DNA from: Acrasis kona
Taxonomy: Eukaryota > Heterolobosea > Eutetramitea > Acrasida > Acrasidae
DNA length: 29,446 nt
Direction: 5' to 3'
Assembly: GCA_026419775.2 (NCBI GenBank)
Contig: JAOPGA020001214.1
Coordinates: 1-29,446 of the forward strand
The translations under genes and the position numbers were made by a program. Below the pieces are notes generated by a model, which did no database searches, had not been told where the DNA came from, and saw nothing but the letters and a program-made list of their open reading frames with translations. The stretch's first letter is position 1, and each line of letters begins with the position of its first letter. Below, one piece after another: positions 1-8,911 of the stretch.

Positions 1-1
1 A

Positions 2-631
2 TTAGAACACCTTGCCGATTGTGTAGAGAAGTTTGGACCGATTTGGACTTCCTCTTGCTTTCCTTGGGAGGATTTTAATGGTACCCTTGTAAAATGCATT
101 ACAGGAACAAACCAGGTACTTCAAAGCACGGCTCGTGTACTAACTCGTTACCGTAATGTCACACATATCCAAAAGCAAGTTCCCGATCTAGAAACACAGC
201 GCTTCCTTGGAAAGTTGAAAAGTCCTTGTTGGTATAAGAGAACTCAGATGGAGGAGATAAAAGACCAGATATATGGAATTGGAAGAATAGCAGCCACAGA
301 TACAAAGATTGAGTACAAAAAAGCGTTTATCAAAGGAACTTTTTACACCACTGCTGTGCACGATTTCAAGAAGAAATACAATAGCCACACCATTCTTGCC
401 AATACTTCAAGAGGAAAACAATTTGTTGAGATCCAGCGGTTCTTTACCAACACTGTTACGAAAGAACTCACTGCAGTGGTCAGCTTTTTTATTAATAGAG
501 AAAGAGAAGATCCACAAACGCTTGAAAACATTTCGTATAATGCAATCATTAAGTTGTGTATTGCAGTGAATTCGGGTAACGAAGTGATTGCCATCCCTTT
601 GATTGGACCAAACAATGACATGACCATGTAA
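2..631 (+). CDS. 3' part of a transposase-like protein (DUF4218/TNP2-type C-terminus)
   Basis: An open frame enters from the left edge and runs to a TAA at 629-631, so the N-terminus lies outside the window. The first residues read HLADCVEKFGPIWTSSCFPW, followed by EDFNGTLVK and then GTNQV. This resembles the DUF4218-type region found C-terminal in TNP2/CACTA-like transposases (a G-P-x-W, C/M-F-P-x-E, N-G-x-L pattern). That match is from memory of the family pattern. A second conserved-looking stretch (NSHTILANTSRGKQFVEIQR) fits the region that follows this domain in such proteins. The fragment gives about 209 residues with no internal stop, so there is no sign of decay in the visible part. 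No catalytic residues are visible, and no terminal inverted repeat could be tied to it. Alternative: a domesticated host gene derived from such a transposase. Confidence 0.5.
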   Translation, partial: LEHLADCVEKFGPIWTSSCFPWEDFNGTLVKCITGTNQVLQSTARVLTRYRNVTHIQKQVPDLETQRFLGKLKSPCWYKRTQMEEIKDQIYGIGRIAATDTKIEYKKAFIKGTFYTTAVHDFKKKYNSHTILANTSRGKQFVEIQRFFTNTVTKELTAVVSFFINREREDPQTLENISYNAIIKLCIAVNSGNEVIAIPLIGPNNDMTM

Positions 632-1169
632 TCCCTCCAACTTTAAAAGTATGTCATTTTGGTATCCTTTTTTAGTCAGTATCTGAGCAAGCGCTTTCAA
701 CTTCGCTTACGCATCATGCAATGTTCGTTGTCGTTGCCCCGACTTTACATTTATCTTTTTAACAACTCATCTTTGCTTCACTTGTTGTCAATCACCCTCT
801 CCTCCTAACCGTTCTTTCTTTGATAGTTTTACAATTCCACTAACCAACTGCAACAACACGACTCGATCGGAACATTGAAACATTATGGTAGCCACAATTA
901 AGGAATGGCCATGCGATTTAATCTGTACAAGAGTGTGCAGGGAATAGAGGAGTAAGTAATATTATACCAAAGCACCCTAACTGGTTTAGATCCGAATTAG
1001 GTTTCACAAGAGTACAACAATCAATCCTCCTCGCCGACAAGGACGAAAACGAACAAAGTCATTGGAAAGTTACACATTTCATAACCGACATTCATTCGGA
1101 GCAGTAACCGCATTCTTGACCTACGTGATACAACCCATTCTCAAACTACGATACAATCAACATATAATA

Positions 1170-1229
1170 CATACTCTACCTACTTCAAGACATTAAAATC
1201 AATCATCGGCTTGAAGCAGGTAGAGTATG
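1170..1229. repeat. 20-bp inverted repeat with a 20-nt loop (hairpin)
   Basis: The left arm 1170-1189 (catactctacctacttcaag) is the reverse complement of the right arm 1210-1229 with one difference. Read on the minus strand the mismatch becomes a G-U pair, so a minus-strand transcript would form a continuous 20-bp stem. On the plus strand it is an A-C mismatch. The loop is 1190-1209. No target-site duplication or coding capacity is visible. It could be a miniature-element remnant, a structured 3' end of a transcript, or a small-RNA precursor. Confidence 0.8.
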
Positions 1230-1635
1230 AAGCAAGTAGTATTCAGGATGCCATCCTTTAAGGAATTAGAACCGACGCCTAACAAGTTTGAACAAGAGTT
1301 GTGCCTTTTAATAAAACATCATTCTATTTAATTTGCTACTTTTTATTATACACACATCTAATTTTTGTCATCAAAAATACCTTGTCTTTACTTCTTTTTT
1401 TCCTTTCCGCATACTGTTTTTAATAGCTGTTTTTTACGAAAAACATACCTACTTTTCTTACTTTGTTAGAATCAAACACAAAGGTCTGGAAAAATGTATG
1501 TGAAAATGGAATTGCACTTTCAAAAAAGGTTGAATATTGCTATTTTTCATAGCAAAATGCACTACTTTTTTGCTATGTTTTGGGCTTAAAATCAATGCAA
1601 CATAGATGAAAAAAGTACTACTTTCAAAATCACGG

Positions 1636-1649
1636 GACACCCGGGTGTC
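1636..1649. promoter_or_regulatory. 14-bp perfect palindrome upstream of the 1699 gene
   Basis: The sequence gacacccgggtgtc is a perfect palindrome ending 49 bp before the ATG at 1699. It is GC-rich inside AT-rich DNA, which makes it stand out. A binding site for a dimeric regulator is possible; no family can be named. Confidence 0.3.
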
Positions 1650-1698
1650 TTTCGTTGACCAAAAATACACTCAACCATACATCGTATGATCAACCCAA

Positions 1699-2718
1699 AT
1701 GGAACTTCACGAACTACCCTTTGTGGTTCATGGTAGTGAGGATTCACTAGACAGAGATGTTATATACTTTATCGACAAATTGCCAGTAAACAAACAAATA
1801 ATACATCATTTTGTGAACGAGAACACAAAGGTGGAAAATAGAAATTTAGCAGTGCTGGACCCAAACCTCGGTATTATAGTGGATTGTTATAAAGGAACAC
1901 CAGATTCTTTAAATAATCAAATTATAGACACCTTTTATCTTCACAAGCAACGACTAGAACAGTGCCCCGTTAAAAAAAGGATTACTAGAAACATACCTTT
2001 AAAAGTCTGTAGGGCAACAAGACAACTTATTGGATTTGTTGCTCAATCTATACATCACCTCCCCCGCGACTCCCCATTATACATCAAATACCACGACGCT
2101 ATAAAAAAGAGTTTGAAATCGAAGAACCTTCTGGACAGAGCACAGTGTCTTTCTACCATTGATTTTGTTCTCTTGTTTGAGAACAATTTTCAGATTGACA
2201 TTTGGAAATCTCTTGCTTTTCAATTCGCTCAAACCAAAGCAATACTCATGGATAACATGGAACTATATTCCAAAAAAACTGTCGCCGAGTATGATTGCAG
2301 ACTGGAACCATTTATGTACAGAAGAACAGATGTGCTACGTTCCTCTATTGAGCAGTATTTATCCTTATTCAACGAGTACAGAGACTTTATAGTTGAGTAC
2401 GTTGGAGATACTCAAGTTATAGGCTATTTACAGTTTAATTTGTTATTTCATCCCAATAAATATCAGGGGCAATGTGAGCGTGGTATGGTCATTGATATGA
2501 ACTGCGAGAGAGCAGTTTACAAAACTCCACTTCATCAGGATCATCTCCTATTATATGGCAAGTTCACTCATGCCAACCACAATGTGTTTATTCATAATAA
2601 AAAATTTATAACGATGAACAATATTCAAGGCGTTGAAGATGACGGTGTGTCCTATCATTTATATGAAAGGAACGGAAATTCAATGAGAGTCGTAGCAAGC
2701 GAAAAAAAGTTTCAATAA
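1699..2718 (+). CDS. Putative nucleotidyltransferase-like protein, unknown function
   Basis: A single-exon gene of 339 residues with an ATG start and a TAA stop. Residues 11-20 read HGSEDSLDRD, followed by the hydrophobic run VIYF. The GS pair (12-13) and the D-x-D (18-20) after it resemble the metal-binding active site of the nucleotidyltransferase fold, although the spacing is shorter than in the classic GS-x(8-10)-D-x-D motif. The following region (NRNLAVLDPNLGIIVDCYKG, then DSLNNQIIDTFYLHKQ) looks like a conserved block, with a possible third acidic residue at the VDCYKG strand. No signal peptide or membrane segment is seen. The stop sits in AATAAG (2714-2719), close to the AATAAA seen at neighbouring genes. 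It is convergent with the dehydrogenase gene; the two stop codons are 24 bp apart. The assignment rests only on the motif, so a non-catalytic protein of unknown role remains possible. Confidence 0.5.
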   Translation: MELHELPFVVHGSEDSLDRDVIYFIDKLPVNKQIIHHFVNENTKVENRNLAVLDPNLGIIVDCYKGTPDSLNNQIIDTFYLHKQRLEQCPVKKRITRNIPLKVCRATRQLIGFVAQSIHHLPRDSPLYIKYHDAIKKSLKSKNLLDRAQCLSTIDFVLLFENNFQIDIWKSLAFQFAQTKAILMDNMELYSKKTVAEYDCRLEPFMYRRTDVLRSSIEQYLSLFNEYRDFIVEYVGDTQVIGYLQFNLLFHPNKYQGQCERGMVIDMNCERAVYKTPLHQDHLLLYGKFTHANHNVFIHNKKFITMNNIQGVEDDGVSYHLYERNGNSMRVVASEKKFQ

Positions 2719-2742
2719 GATATTGTCACATAATGTATGAAT

Positions 2743-3753
2743 TTATTGCTTCTTTATATTTACATGTTCATTTTCGTTAGCGTGTTTGGTAACATAACCT
2801 CTCTTCAGCATCATTTCTGGATTTTCAAGCATCGCGTCCGTATCAGAATTTCCAAATTCTAAAAATTTGAAACTCCATTTGAAAGGTAAAATGGCCCTCT
2901 GTAGCCACACCATAATGTTATTACCCCAACCAACAATAGCATATCTCCACCCCTTCATCATGGCCTTGTACGCCACCTGTCCGACTCTTTCTGTTTTGTC
3001 ATTCATTCCCATTGCGAACGCATTCGTTTTCTCGAGACCGGCTTTAGGAATGGCATCAGAATCAGTAAATCCTGGACAAAGCGAAGTGACGGTCAATCTC
3101 CCGTCGTACCTACAAAGTGCTTCTTCTCCAAAAGCCATGCTGAACGCGTGAGTGTAGTGTTTTGCTGCCGAGTAGGTGGCCATTAGTGGTGATATTAAAA
3201 CGCCTCCGATGGATGCGGTATTGAGAATTCTATAAATTTCCTCTTGCTGATCGTTGTTTTTTTTATCGTCAATTAATTTACCAAAGTAGTTACCAAACAA
3301 GTAGCACATTTTGGTGTAGCTGATCGTCAGTAAGTTAACCATCGCGAGTTGCCTGTCGAGTGGAATTTCTAAAAATTGACCACGCAGGCATACACCTGCA
3401 TTGTTGACGAGGTACTTTAATCTAAGGTGTTTGTACGTGTCGCCATTTGTGACTTGATCGAAAACGTTTTGGGGTGCATCATCATCTGTTCCAAAGTCTG
3501 CCTGGATGCAATAAATTTGCACTTTACTGTTGATCTTCAAGAACTGTTGTTTTGCATCCTCCATATCCTGCAAATCTCTGGCCACCATTATTAAATTCAC
3601 TCCATCCCTCACGAAGAGCTTGGCAATTTCTTTTCCAATGCCTTTGCTTGCTCCTGTTATTAGGACTGTATCTCTTCTATCTGGATTTGAGACAATACTG
3701 AATGTTTTTTCTGTGATGGTCTGGTAAAGCATGTAGCATAGGGTAAATATCAT
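2743..3753 (-). CDS. Short-chain dehydrogenase/reductase (classical SDR)
   Basis: This single-exon gene encodes 336 residues from the ATG at 3753. A longer reading from 3759 would use TTG and is not preferred. The Rossmann cofactor motif TGASKGIG is at residues 33-40 and the NNAG motif at 117-120. The catalytic set is Ser181 (in TASIGG) and Tyr194-x3-Lys198 (YSAAK), followed by the CPG motif near residue 227. The family uses NAD(P)H to reduce or oxidise carbonyls and alcohols; the substrate cannot be told. The N-terminal 20 residues are hydrophobic (MIFTLCYMLY at the start), so a membrane anchor or ER targeting is possible, as in lipid-metabolising SDRs. The basic C-terminus is not a clear retrieval signal. 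A TATAAATA box lies 29-36 bp upstream. The stop TAA lies inside AATAAA (2742-2747, minus strand). Confidence 0.9.
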   Translation of the reverse strand: MIFTLCYMLYQTITEKTFSIVSNPDRRDTVLITGASKGIGKEIAKLFVRDGVNLIMVARDLQDMEDAKQQFLKINSKVQIYCIQADFGTDDDAPQNVFDQVTNGDTYKHLRLKYLVNNAGVCLRGQFLEIPLDRQLAMVNLLTISYTKMCYLFGNYFGKLIDDKKNNDQQEEIYRILNTASIGGVLISPLMATYSAAKHYTHAFSMAFGEEALCRYDGRLTVTSLCPGFTDSDAIPKAGLEKTNAFAMGMNDKTERVGQVAYKAMMKGWRYAIVGWGNNIMVWLQRAILPFKWSFKFLEFGNSDTDAMLENPEMMLKRGYVTKHANENEHVNIKKQ

Positions 3754-3781
3754 TTTCAATATATTTTTGTCTCTTCCGTAT

Positions 3782-3789
3782 TATTTATA
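3782..3789 (-). promoter_or_regulatory. TATA-like box upstream of the dehydrogenase gene
   Basis: The minus strand reads TATAAATA, 29-36 bp before the ATG at 3753. Similar boxes stand about 40-50 bp before the glucosidase and NEMF starts, which suggests short 5' leaders. The call rests on position and sequence only. Confidence 0.4.
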
Positions 3790-4507
3790 GTTTTGTGCTT
3801 GAATTGAAACTCGGCACTTTTTTACAAATGTGTATCGGTATAAAAGGCTCGTATTTTATTTATCGTTCATGTCATTGTTTTCATAGCCTCCTATACTTTA
3901 TCAAATGTGCCGAAGTTTTACAATCCGTGTAAGACTAATTTTGTTTGTCATCAATTAATTACTAAGCAAGCATTGAACATCAATATATCAGATGTATGAG
4001 GGAATGTAATCTGCTGTCTCAATGATGTGAGTCAGAACGGCAATCACTATGATTATGGAGAAACGGTCTACATCCACAAATGAGGGATTCTATGAATCAA
4101 ATCAATACAGGTACTGCATTTTGGTATACCTTACCCCTAAGGACAAAATTGTAAAATTGTTATAAATAATCTTGTCACGTCAAACTTTATTCTGTTATGT
4201 TGGAGAAAGTTGTTGGAAATAGCTCCATACATGATAATAACAATATAGCACATGGGTTTTGGGCAGGAGAAACCCTGACGCAAACTTCAACTCATGACTT
4301 CAGCAGCCAGCAACATGGATGGTTAATTATAGTGTTACAGTTGGTGTTGCATTGTTATGGGTCAACTTTACCACAAAAAATGTCATGATGACGTCAACTA
4401 TGAAGTTCGCTATCAATTTCGATTTTGACAAATGTTCTTCTCGAGTTCCGATCGTCAATAAAAATGCCCATCTCTTTGGGAGTGATATGTAAAAATATAT
4501 AAACACA
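3790..4507. other. Divergent intergenic region between the SDR and vWA-Hint genes
   Basis: About 720 bp that must hold the promoters of two divergently transcribed genes. A 63-codon frame from ATG 4197 is not supported by composition or any recognised motif. TATATAAA occurs at 4496-4503, only 4 bp before the ATG at 4508. That is too close to act as a TATA box for that start unless the main transcript starts elsewhere. Nothing else was recognised. Confidence 0.5.
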
Positions 4508-6454
4508 ATGGCACCTACGCTTCAGGATTTACAAGAGTCCAACGATATTGCTGTTGTTGTCCAGCCAAATCAAAGCAAAAAGCATGTACTTATTAAACTA
4601 CTACCATCACACACCGACAAGAGCCGCAAGCCTGTTAACATTTGTTGCGTAATTGATATCTCTGGTTCTATGGCAGATATAGCCAAGGTTCAGTCTAGCA
4701 CAGGAACCGACGAAAGCAATGGATTGAGCATTTTGGACTTGGTTAAGCACTCCGTAAGAACAATCATGGCTACCATGAATCCTGAGGACGATTTGTCCAT
4801 TGTCTCATTCTCCGACGATGCAGAATTGGTATTGAATACTACAAAGATGGACAAGAATGGAAAGAACAAAGCAGAGGCCGTTCTCAACAAGCTACAGCCA
4901 ACGTGCAGCACCAATATTTGGGCTGGTCTCGAAAAGGGGCTAAATGTATTGCGTGAAAATGATCACAAAACACTCCCGGCACTCCTTCTTTTCACTGATG
5001 GGCAACCAAATGTCGAACCACCACGCGGTCACATTCCAATGCTCAAAATGTACAAAGACAAGCACGGACTTCCCTGCATCATTAACACATTCGGTTTCGG
5101 TTACAATCTGGACAGCACCCTACTATACAAATTGGCTTATGAAGGTTGTGGTTCGTATACATTTATTCCAGATGGAGGCTTGGTTGGTACCGCCTTTATC
5201 AACTCCACTGCAAATCTCTACAACATTAGAGCACTCAATGCCAGCGTTAGCGTAGAGCTCATCAATGGTGCCACCATATCCACCAATAATCCTGTCATGG
5301 GCGGATTCCCTCACGTTGATTCGTCATGGGGTACAACAGTTGACATTGGATCCATACAGTTGGAACAAAGCAAGGACGTCATCATCAAATTAGACAAGAT
5401 GGCTCCCGATCAATTGCCTAGCGTGAGTGTTACATTAAAGTACAATCAGGTACCAACCGGCAAACTCGTCACCATTTCGAATCAAGTCGACGTATCGAAT
5501 CAACCCCTGCTCGATGACAAGGAATTAGAAGCCCAGTACCACCGCCTCCAATTCGTCGACACCATCATGGAAGTTCACAAAAAACAATCTCGTTCGAAAT
5601 TGTCGTTTGATGACAGCAAAAAGATTGTTGCAAATTTATCAAAGGAAATTACGAAAAACAATGACCAACGAGTCGATGCACTACTGAAAGACATTGAGGG
5701 CCAAGTCTTATTATCCATCGAACCCAATTTTTGGAAGAAGTGGGGCAGACACTACTTACTTTCCTTGTTGATGGCTCACCGTCAGCAACAATGTAATAAC
5801 TTCAAAGACCCCGGCGTGCAAGTTTATGGATCAGAAACATTCAACAACCTGCGCGATGAATTCGATGAGATTTTTAGAAAATTACCAGCTCCAAAGCCTG
5901 CCGTTGCTAAGAAGAACGCTGCTCCTGTCAACATGCGCAATTATCATTATGTTAATAACGGTTGTTTCCATGGCGATTGCTACGTGTTGGATCAAAATGA
6001 CGACAAGATTTTGGTTAGAAATGTTAGAAAGGGTCAGGTGTTGAAGACGGATCAAGGTTTTTCGAATGTATCATGCGTGATCAAGATGAATAGCTCTGAG
6101 GATGTCGACAAGCTCGTAGAATTAGAAGGTGGATTGAAGATCACCCCATGGCATCCAATCATGTACGATGGAAAGTGGTGTTTCCCTAACGAAGTTTCTT
6201 CTGCAGTGAATGTAAAGTGTGATGCGGTTTTTACCTTTGTGTTGGAGAAGGACCATGTGGTGCTTGTGAATGGAGTTCCTTGTGTGACCCTTGGACATGG
6301 ATTTAAAGATGATGTTAGAGAGCACGACTTTTTTGGAACACAAAAGGTCATCCAGAATTTAAAAATGTTATCAGGTTGGGACGAAGGATTTGTAGTGGCG
6401 AGTGGCCATTGGCGTGATGAAAAGGGAAATGTTTGTAAGATTGGTGAGTGTTAA
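4508..6454 (+). CDS. vWA domain protein with Vwaint linker and C-terminal Hint/Vint (hedgehog-intein-like) domain
   Basis: A single exon of 648 residues. A von Willebrand factor A domain spans about residues 40-240. It has a complete MIDAS metal site: D50-I-S52-G-S54, a Thr near 135 (STNIW) and D164 (FTDGQ). A middle region (about 330-460) matches what is usually called Vwaint. The C-terminal 165 residues form a Hint-type domain. It starts with Cys486 (GCFHGDC), has the block-B T-P-W-H motif with His549, and ends in the VNGVPCVTLGHG signature with His597. Such domains can carry out an N-S acyl shift and self-cleave. The C-terminal Asn and downstream extein residue of true inteins are not evident, so cleavage rather than splicing is expected. 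No signal peptide is visible, so the protein is probably intracellular. AATAAA at 6456-6461 follows the stop by one base. The architecture is known in amoebae and other protists; the cellular role is not established. Confidence 0.88.
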   Translation: MAPTLQDLQESNDIAVVVQPNQSKKHVLIKLLPSHTDKSRKPVNICCVIDISGSMADIAKVQSSTGTDESNGLSILDLVKHSVRTIMATMNPEDDLSIVSFSDDAELVLNTTKMDKNGKNKAEAVLNKLQPTCSTNIWAGLEKGLNVLRENDHKTLPALLLFTDGQPNVEPPRGHIPMLKMYKDKHGLPCIINTFGFGYNLDSTLLYKLAYEGCGSYTFIPDGGLVGTAFINSTANLYNIRALNASVSVELINGATISTNNPVMGGFPHVDSSWGTTVDIGSIQLEQSKDVIIKLDKMAPDQLPSVSVTLKYNQVPTGKLVTISNQVDVSNQPLLDDKELEAQYHRLQFVDTIMEVHKKQSRSKLSFDDSKKIVANLSKEITKNNDQRVDALLKDIEGQVLLSIEPNFWKKWGRHYLLSLLMAHRQQQCNNFKDPGVQVYGSETFNNLRDEFDEIFRKLPAPKPAVAKKNAAPVNMRNYHYVNNGCFHGDCYVLDQNDDKILVRNVRKGQVLKTDQGFSNVSCVIKMNSSEDVDKLVELEGGLKITPWHPIMYDGKWCFPNEVSSAVNVKCDAVFTFVLEKDHVVLVNGVPCVTLGHGFKDDVREHDFFGTQKVIQNLKMLSGWDEGFVVASGHWRDEKGNVCKIGEC

Positions 6455-6985
6455 AAATAAACTTTTGATTCTAGATTGTTTGGTTTTATTTATCATCTCA
6501 CACCTACAATCGCATGAAGTTGTCGGTTGTCACAAATTCGCAACTGTTTATTCACATTTACAAGTTTTTCAAAAAGAAAGTTCAGAATGAATAAACTTGT
6601 ACATTACAAGAACTTGGTATAATACCTGTATTATGAAAATTACGCACGAGTAGCCATGCAATACTTTATTACACTATGAAGTAAAAGAGTTCTACTGATG
6701 TGTGAATTCCAACTGTTTATTTCGATTGAATTGGAAACATTCCAATAAAATTTAAAATTTTACAGTAGTAAAAAAAATACCCTTTGTTCAGTTAAGTTGA
6801 GCTCTTCCTATTTTGTGTGATTAACCCCACCTGATGCAGTCAATCAAAACGTTTTTGAAAAGAGAGCTGCCGTTAAAAAGATGGTGGATACTGTTAAGGA
6901 AATTGACACCGGATTTGCAAATCAATATCTGTTTCCCTCTATAAATTTAAACTGATAACTCTTAACTGCAAAACACAAAAACAAA
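6455..6985. other. Intergenic region between the vWA-Hint and glucosidase genes
   Basis: AT-rich DNA without a supported gene. It contains the 3' processing signal of the upstream gene at its start and a TATA-like element (6940-6946) near its end. No repeat or RNA gene was recognised. Confidence 0.6.
6940..6946 (+). promoter_or_regulatory. TATA-like box upstream of the GH13 gene
   Basis: TATAAAT lies 40-46 bp before the ATG at 6986. The leader that follows is A/C-rich and lacks G just before the start, a common start-codon context. The call rests on position and similarity to the boxes before the SDR and NEMF genes. Confidence 0.4.
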
Positions 6986-8767
6986 ATGACAACAATGGTT
7001 TCACACCACAACGAGGATGCATGGTGGAAAGAAGCCGTTGTGTACCAAATTTACCCCCGCTCCTTCAAGGACAGCAACAACGACGGTATTGGAGACTTGA
7101 AAGGTGCCATGGAGAAGCTTGACTATCTAAAAAGTCTGGGGGTGGATGTCATTTGGTTTAGTCCAATCTACGAGAGCCCCATGGTGGATATGGGCTATGA
7201 CATATCCGACTATCGCTCGATTCACCATGAGTTCGGCACTATGAAGGATTGGGAGTTGCTCTGCGAACAAGTGCACAAGAGAGGCATGAAGCTGATGATG
7301 GACTTGGTGGTTAATCACACCAGCGATCAACACAAGTGGTTCCAAGATTCGTGCGAGAAGAAGAACGGAAAGGATGACTGGTACATTTGGCGTAAGCCTC
7401 GCTTCGTGAACGGCGAGAGGAAAGAACCTACAAACTGGATTTCATGCTTCGGTGGGAGCACATGGAAATATCATGAGGGAAGAGGAGAGTACTACTTGCA
7501 TTGTTTTGCCGCCGAGCAGCCCGATTTAAACTGGGAGAACGAACAAGTCAGGCAGGAGGTCTATGACACCATGAGATTCTGGATGGACAAAGGATGTGAC
7601 GGCTTCCGTATGGACGTTATCAACATGATATCGAAAGATCCAAGATACCTTGATGCACCGATTACATGCCCCGACAGTTTGTATCAACCAGGGTTCCAAT
7701 ACATTATGAACGGTCCTCGTGTTCATGAGTATTTGAGGGAGATGAACGAACAAGTGTACTCCAAGTATCCAAACTCAATCAATGTTGGAGAAGCGCCAAT
7801 GGCCAACGTGCAAGATGGACTGCAGTATGTGGGTGCTTCAAGAAAAGAAATGCAAATGATCTTCCATTTTGAGCACGTCGAGATTGATGCTACGAATGGT
7901 AACAAGTACATTGTTAAGGATTGGATCTTACCTGAATTGAAAACAATCTTCAACAGATGGCAGAACACCATGCAGAAGGGAAATGGCTGGAACTCCTTGT
8001 ATCTTGAAAACCACGACCAACCTCGCTCAGTTTCTAGATATGCCGACGACGGCGAATATAGAGACGAAAGCGTAAAGATGTTGGCCACCTTTCACTTGAG
8101 CCTCAGCGGCACTGTGTTCCTTTTCCAGGGCCAGGAGATTGGAATGGTTAATAAGAAAAAGTGGGGACTTGAAGATATACGTGATATTGACGCAATAAAT
8201 TATTACAACGATACACTCAACGCAAGATGCGAACATAGTGGGTCGAAGAAGGAAGATGTGGACATGAGCGATATACTTGACGTGATGCCAATCAAGAATA
8301 GAGATAATGCACGCACTCCTGTTCAATGGACAGATGAAGCTTATGCTGGTTTCTCCGAATCCGAACCCTGGATCTCTGTTAACGACGACTATAAGGAGTA
8401 CAATGTTGCTAGCCAGGTTGGAGTGGAGGGTTCACACTTTGAGTACTACAAAAAAATGTTAAGAGTAAGAAAAGAACATAAGACCTTGACGTACGGAGTA
8501 TTTGAAGATGTGGATCACAACCACTTAGAAGTATATGCCTTCACAAGAACTGGTATCTATGATAAATACTTGGTGGTATGTAACTTCTCACAGGATACAG
8601 TACAATGGAAAGTACCCGATCATGTTGAGAGATCAGGTGAGTTCGTCATTGGATCGTATGACGAACAAGAACTTTCATCCGTTATCGAGTTGAGGCCGTA
8701 CGAGGCTAGAGTATATAAAGTGGTTGATAAGTTGTTCTTTGTCGACGCGAGGAGGGAGGAGTGTTAA
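6986..8767 (+). CDS. GH13 alpha-glucosidase, oligo-1,6-glucosidase (isomaltase)-like
   Basis: A single exon of 593 residues, the usual length for the GH13 subfamily containing bacterial oligo-1,6-glucosidase and yeast isomaltase/maltase. The (beta/alpha)8 barrel opens with WWKEAVVYQIYPRSF (residues 13-27). Conserved region I reads DLVVNH (106-111). The nucleophile is Asp210 in GFRMDVI, the general acid is Glu269 in NVGEAP, and the transition-state stabiliser is Asp344 in LENHDQPR. The residue after the nucleophile is Val211. In characterised members Val at this place goes with alpha-1,6 activity, so isomaltose-type substrates are more likely than maltose. No signal peptide is visible, so a cytosolic or lysosome-independent role is implied, such as use of imported or intracellular oligosaccharides. 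The alternatives trehalose-6-phosphate hydrolase or sucrose isomerase are close relatives and not excluded. Stop TAA overlaps AATAAA at 8766-8771. Confidence 0.92.
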   Translation: MTTMVSHHNEDAWWKEAVVYQIYPRSFKDSNNDGIGDLKGAMEKLDYLKSLGVDVIWFSPIYESPMVDMGYDISDYRSIHHEFGTMKDWELLCEQVHKRGMKLMMDLVVNHTSDQHKWFQDSCEKKNGKDDWYIWRKPRFVNGERKEPTNWISCFGGSTWKYHEGRGEYYLHCFAAEQPDLNWENEQVRQEVYDTMRFWMDKGCDGFRMDVINMISKDPRYLDAPITCPDSLYQPGFQYIMNGPRVHEYLREMNEQVYSKYPNSINVGEAPMANVQDGLQYVGASRKEMQMIFHFEHVEIDATNGNKYIVKDWILPELKTIFNRWQNTMQKGNGWNSLYLENHDQPRSVSRYADDGEYRDESVKMLATFHLSLSGTVFLFQGQEIGMVNKKKWGLEDIRDIDAINYYNDTLNARCEHSGSKKEDVDMSDILDVMPIKNRDNARTPVQWTDEAYAGFSESEPWISVNDDYKEYNVASQVGVEGSHFEYYKKMLRVRKEHKTLTYGVFEDVDHNHLEVYAFTRTGIYDKYLVVCNFSQDTVQWKVPDHVERSGEFVIGSYDEQELSSVIELRPYEARVYKVVDKLFFVDARREEC

Positions 8768-8911
8768 TAAACTGTGTATAATAATAAAATATTTCTTGTT
8801 CAATACTGGATGTGCTGCCTGACATTTATGATTACTTTAGTTGACCTAGGTTTGTATATCAGAACCTTACTGCGTTGATTTTGGAAGACAACCACAGTAC
8901 TTCTAAAAAGA

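Larger units (their letters stand above)
632..1698. other. Intergenic stretch, AT-rich, with an inverted repeat and a palindrome
   Basis: No convincing coding frame is present on either strand. The stretch contains a long inverted repeat at 1170-1229 and a perfect 14-bp palindrome at 1636-1649, listed separately. The pyrimidine-rich part around 780-870 shares a loose, gapped resemblance with 23,585-23,640. If the upstream gene belongs to a transposon, part of this stretch could be its 3' flank, but no terminal repeat was identified. Confidence 0.6.

Noticed and set aside
3754..3759. Start of the dehydrogenase two codons upstream at a TTG
   Set aside because: The first ATG is at 3753; a TTG start is not expected in a nuclear eukaryotic gene.
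4197..4388. 63-codon frame with an ATG in the divergent intergenic region
   Set aside because: No motif, no supporting composition, and it lies where the promoters of two genes must be.
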